The position numbers and the translations under genes are program-made. From Iningainema tapete BLCC-T55 (GTDB taxonomy: Bacteria > Cyanobacteriota > Cyanobacteriia > Cyanobacteriales > Nostocaceae), in NCBI RefSeq assembly GCF_014698965.1, contig NZ_JACXAE010000078.1, positions 35,313 through 99,312 on the forward strand: a stretch of DNA of 64,000 nucleotides, in the 5' to 3' direction. Below the pieces are notes generated by a model. It saw only the letters and a program-made list of their open reading frames with translations, searched no databases and had not been told where the DNA came from. This document shows positions 63,029 through 64,000 of this stretch, in pieces. Each line of letters opens with the position of its first letter. Positions within the stretch are counted from its first letter, which is position 1.

Positions 63029-63217
63029 AATAAGCCGGATATTGCACCTTGGACAATCTAGTGACGCGAAATTCCGCATCTTTCGAGACGCCCCATCGGA
63101 GCGTCCCCAATCTTATTCCAAAAACAGTCATCTATACCAGTTATTAGATTCACCTACGGGCAAATACAGATTAAATCCTGTTCTATCTAACTTAAAAGTC
63201 TAAATATAAGAGTATAT

Positions 63218-63385
63218 ATGAGCGCACAGATTCCCATTATAAAAATAATATCCCGAACCGCTAAAGTTGTCAAGCAATTGGTTTTGCCTTACTTTACCTT
63301 ATTCGCGATCGCAAACCACGATCCGGAAGCTCAGGAATTTTCATTCACTGTTGCTCAATTACGGAATGCTTGTCCCCGCTCTTGA
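63218..63385 (+). CDS. Possible 55-residue small protein
   Basis: MSAQIPIIKIISRTAKVVKQ, then LVLPYFTLFAIANHDPEAQE and a short end with TGA at 63383-63385. AAGAG lies about 7 nt upstream of the ATG. It fills most of the gap between the kinase and VanZ genes (63029-63415). There is no recognised family, and coding is uncertain. A HIP1 octamer is inside it. Confidence 0.25.
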   Translation: MSAQIPIIKIISRTAKVVKQLVLPYFTLFAIANHDPEAQEFSFTVAQLRNACPRS

Positions 63386-63415
63386 AGTAATAAAAAGTAC
63401 TTCCGTGATTCATTT

Positions 63416-63805
63416 ATGATTAAATCTCAAAAAACCTGGGTTTTGGCTTTTTGGTTTTACTTGGGTATTATCCTATCAATCAGTATTTCAGCCTATTTAA
63501 AAATCATTCCCAATGAAATCTCTCAATTTCCTTACTACGATACAATCTTACATTTTCTTTTAATTGGAATGGCTGCTTACTTAGGACATTTAGCTTTAAA
63601 TAAACGGAAAGTTCAGCTTTTAAACATTTATCTTCCACTCGCCCCACTTCTAGTTACTTTTTTTTGTACTATTGAAGAGTTTCTGCAAAAATTAACACCA
63701 CACCGCAGTTTTGATTTAATGGATTTAGCCGCTGACTTCTGCGGTATTGTGCTATTCACCTGGTTAGCAGAAATTCAAAACACGAGTAAATCTTCAAAAA
63801 ATTAA
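63416..63805 (+). CDS. VanZ-like membrane protein
   Basis: 129 residues with four hydrophobic segments: WVLAFWFYLGIILSISISAYL, DTILHFLLIGMAAYLGHLAL, IYLPLAPLLVTFFCTIEEFL and LAADFCGIVLFTWLAEI. The DTILHFLLIGMAAYL, EEFLQKLTPHRSFDLMDLAADFCG pattern, with the acidic EE and DxxAN/D region, is VanZ-like. VanZ gives low-level teicoplanin resistance in enterococci, but in cyanobacteria its role is unknown. No antibiotic-resistance claim is made. No clear ribosome-binding site. Confidence 0.8.
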   Translation: MIKSQKTWVLAFWFYLGIILSISISAYLKIIPNEISQFPYYDTILHFLLIGMAAYLGHLALNKRKVQLLNIYLPLAPLLVTFFCTIEEFLQKLTPHRSFDLMDLAADFCGIVLFTWLAEIQNTSKSSKN

Positions 63806-64000
63806 ACAGTTCAAATTTATAAGTTTCATGATGGTGAAAATGTCATTACGCTTTGCTCCTCGAATTAAGATTTTTGTGTTGCTCATTTTCTTCACCAATA
63901 AACAATAGTAGGTAGGATTCAAGCTGACTTTTCCCGTTAAGTCTCTATAGCAAGCTGCCAACCCTCGCAGAGGTCGTGTAATTTTAACCAACCTCGCCAC

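Noticed and set aside
63794..64000. Minus-strand frame at the right edge
   Set aside because: It overlaps the VanZ gene end, starts with GTG exactly at the window edge and shows no domain. It could be part of a gene beyond the edge but cannot be supported.

Overview
The window reads as chromosomal DNA of a filamentous, probably heterocyst-forming cyanobacterium (Nostocales-like). The grounds are scattered HIP1 octamers (GCGATCGC), many short tandem and palindromic interspersed repeats typical of that group, an atpB-atpE pair away from other ATP synthase genes, a CrtO-type carotenoid ketolase, type 2 IPP isomerase, PEP-CTERM and SLH proteins, and a long cyanobacterial-type ThiE. This is judged from family knowledge, not a search. 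No rRNA, tRNA or CRISPR array was seen.

Layout. 1-5.7 kb: an edge-truncated PAS/GAF sensor, a Spy/CpxP-like secreted protein, atpE-atpB, and two PEP-CTERM proteins. 6-9.3 kb: a stress island with a frameshifted patatin-like gene, two glutathione S-transferases and a TetR repressor, with three matching palindromic operators. 9.6-21.5 kb: mostly housekeeping or pigment genes (CrtO-like ketolase, saccharopine-dehydrogenase-like reductase, Na+/H+ antiporter, glycosyltransferase, fni, sppA, GDYXXLXY/DUF2157 pair). 21.7-26.4 kb: an RNA methyltransferase, an Uma2 stub, and a second TetR island divergent from a hydrolase/PPOX/M24 operon in which the M24 peptidase looks internally deleted. 27.2-31.5 kb: a GldA-GldF-GldG-DUF4340 ABC operon. 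31.5-34.2 kb: a beta-helix/SLH protein and a conserved unknown.

34-37.3 kb is an accessory stretch: an orphan Phd-like antitoxin, a lysine 2,3-aminomutase-like gene split by a 1-nt frameshift, and a DUF1778/GNAT toxin-antitoxin pair whose toxin is cut by an IS remnant. 37.4-47.9 kb holds an RND efflux operon (adaptor, two RND pumps, with a four-helix-bundle gene between the pumps bounded by inverted minisatellite copies) and a divergent NarL-type two-component system. 48-52.4 kb is the most unusual part: a CbbX-like AAA+ gene, two near-identical PIN toxins around a ParDE pair, and serial decayed copies of the PIN antitoxin and of the neighbouring response regulator. In the first PIN copy one G-to-A change appears to convert the toxin stop from TGA to TAA and destroy the antitoxin start codon.

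52.7-54.9 kb is a cluster of small secreted proteins. 54.9-64 kb carries a second beta-helix protein, thiE-thiS, a glycosyltransferase, a DUF1517 protein, a protein kinase-sulfatase-modifying-factor fusion and a VanZ-like protein. Throughout, several families of palindromic repeat lie between genes and, in at least three cases, inside reading frames.
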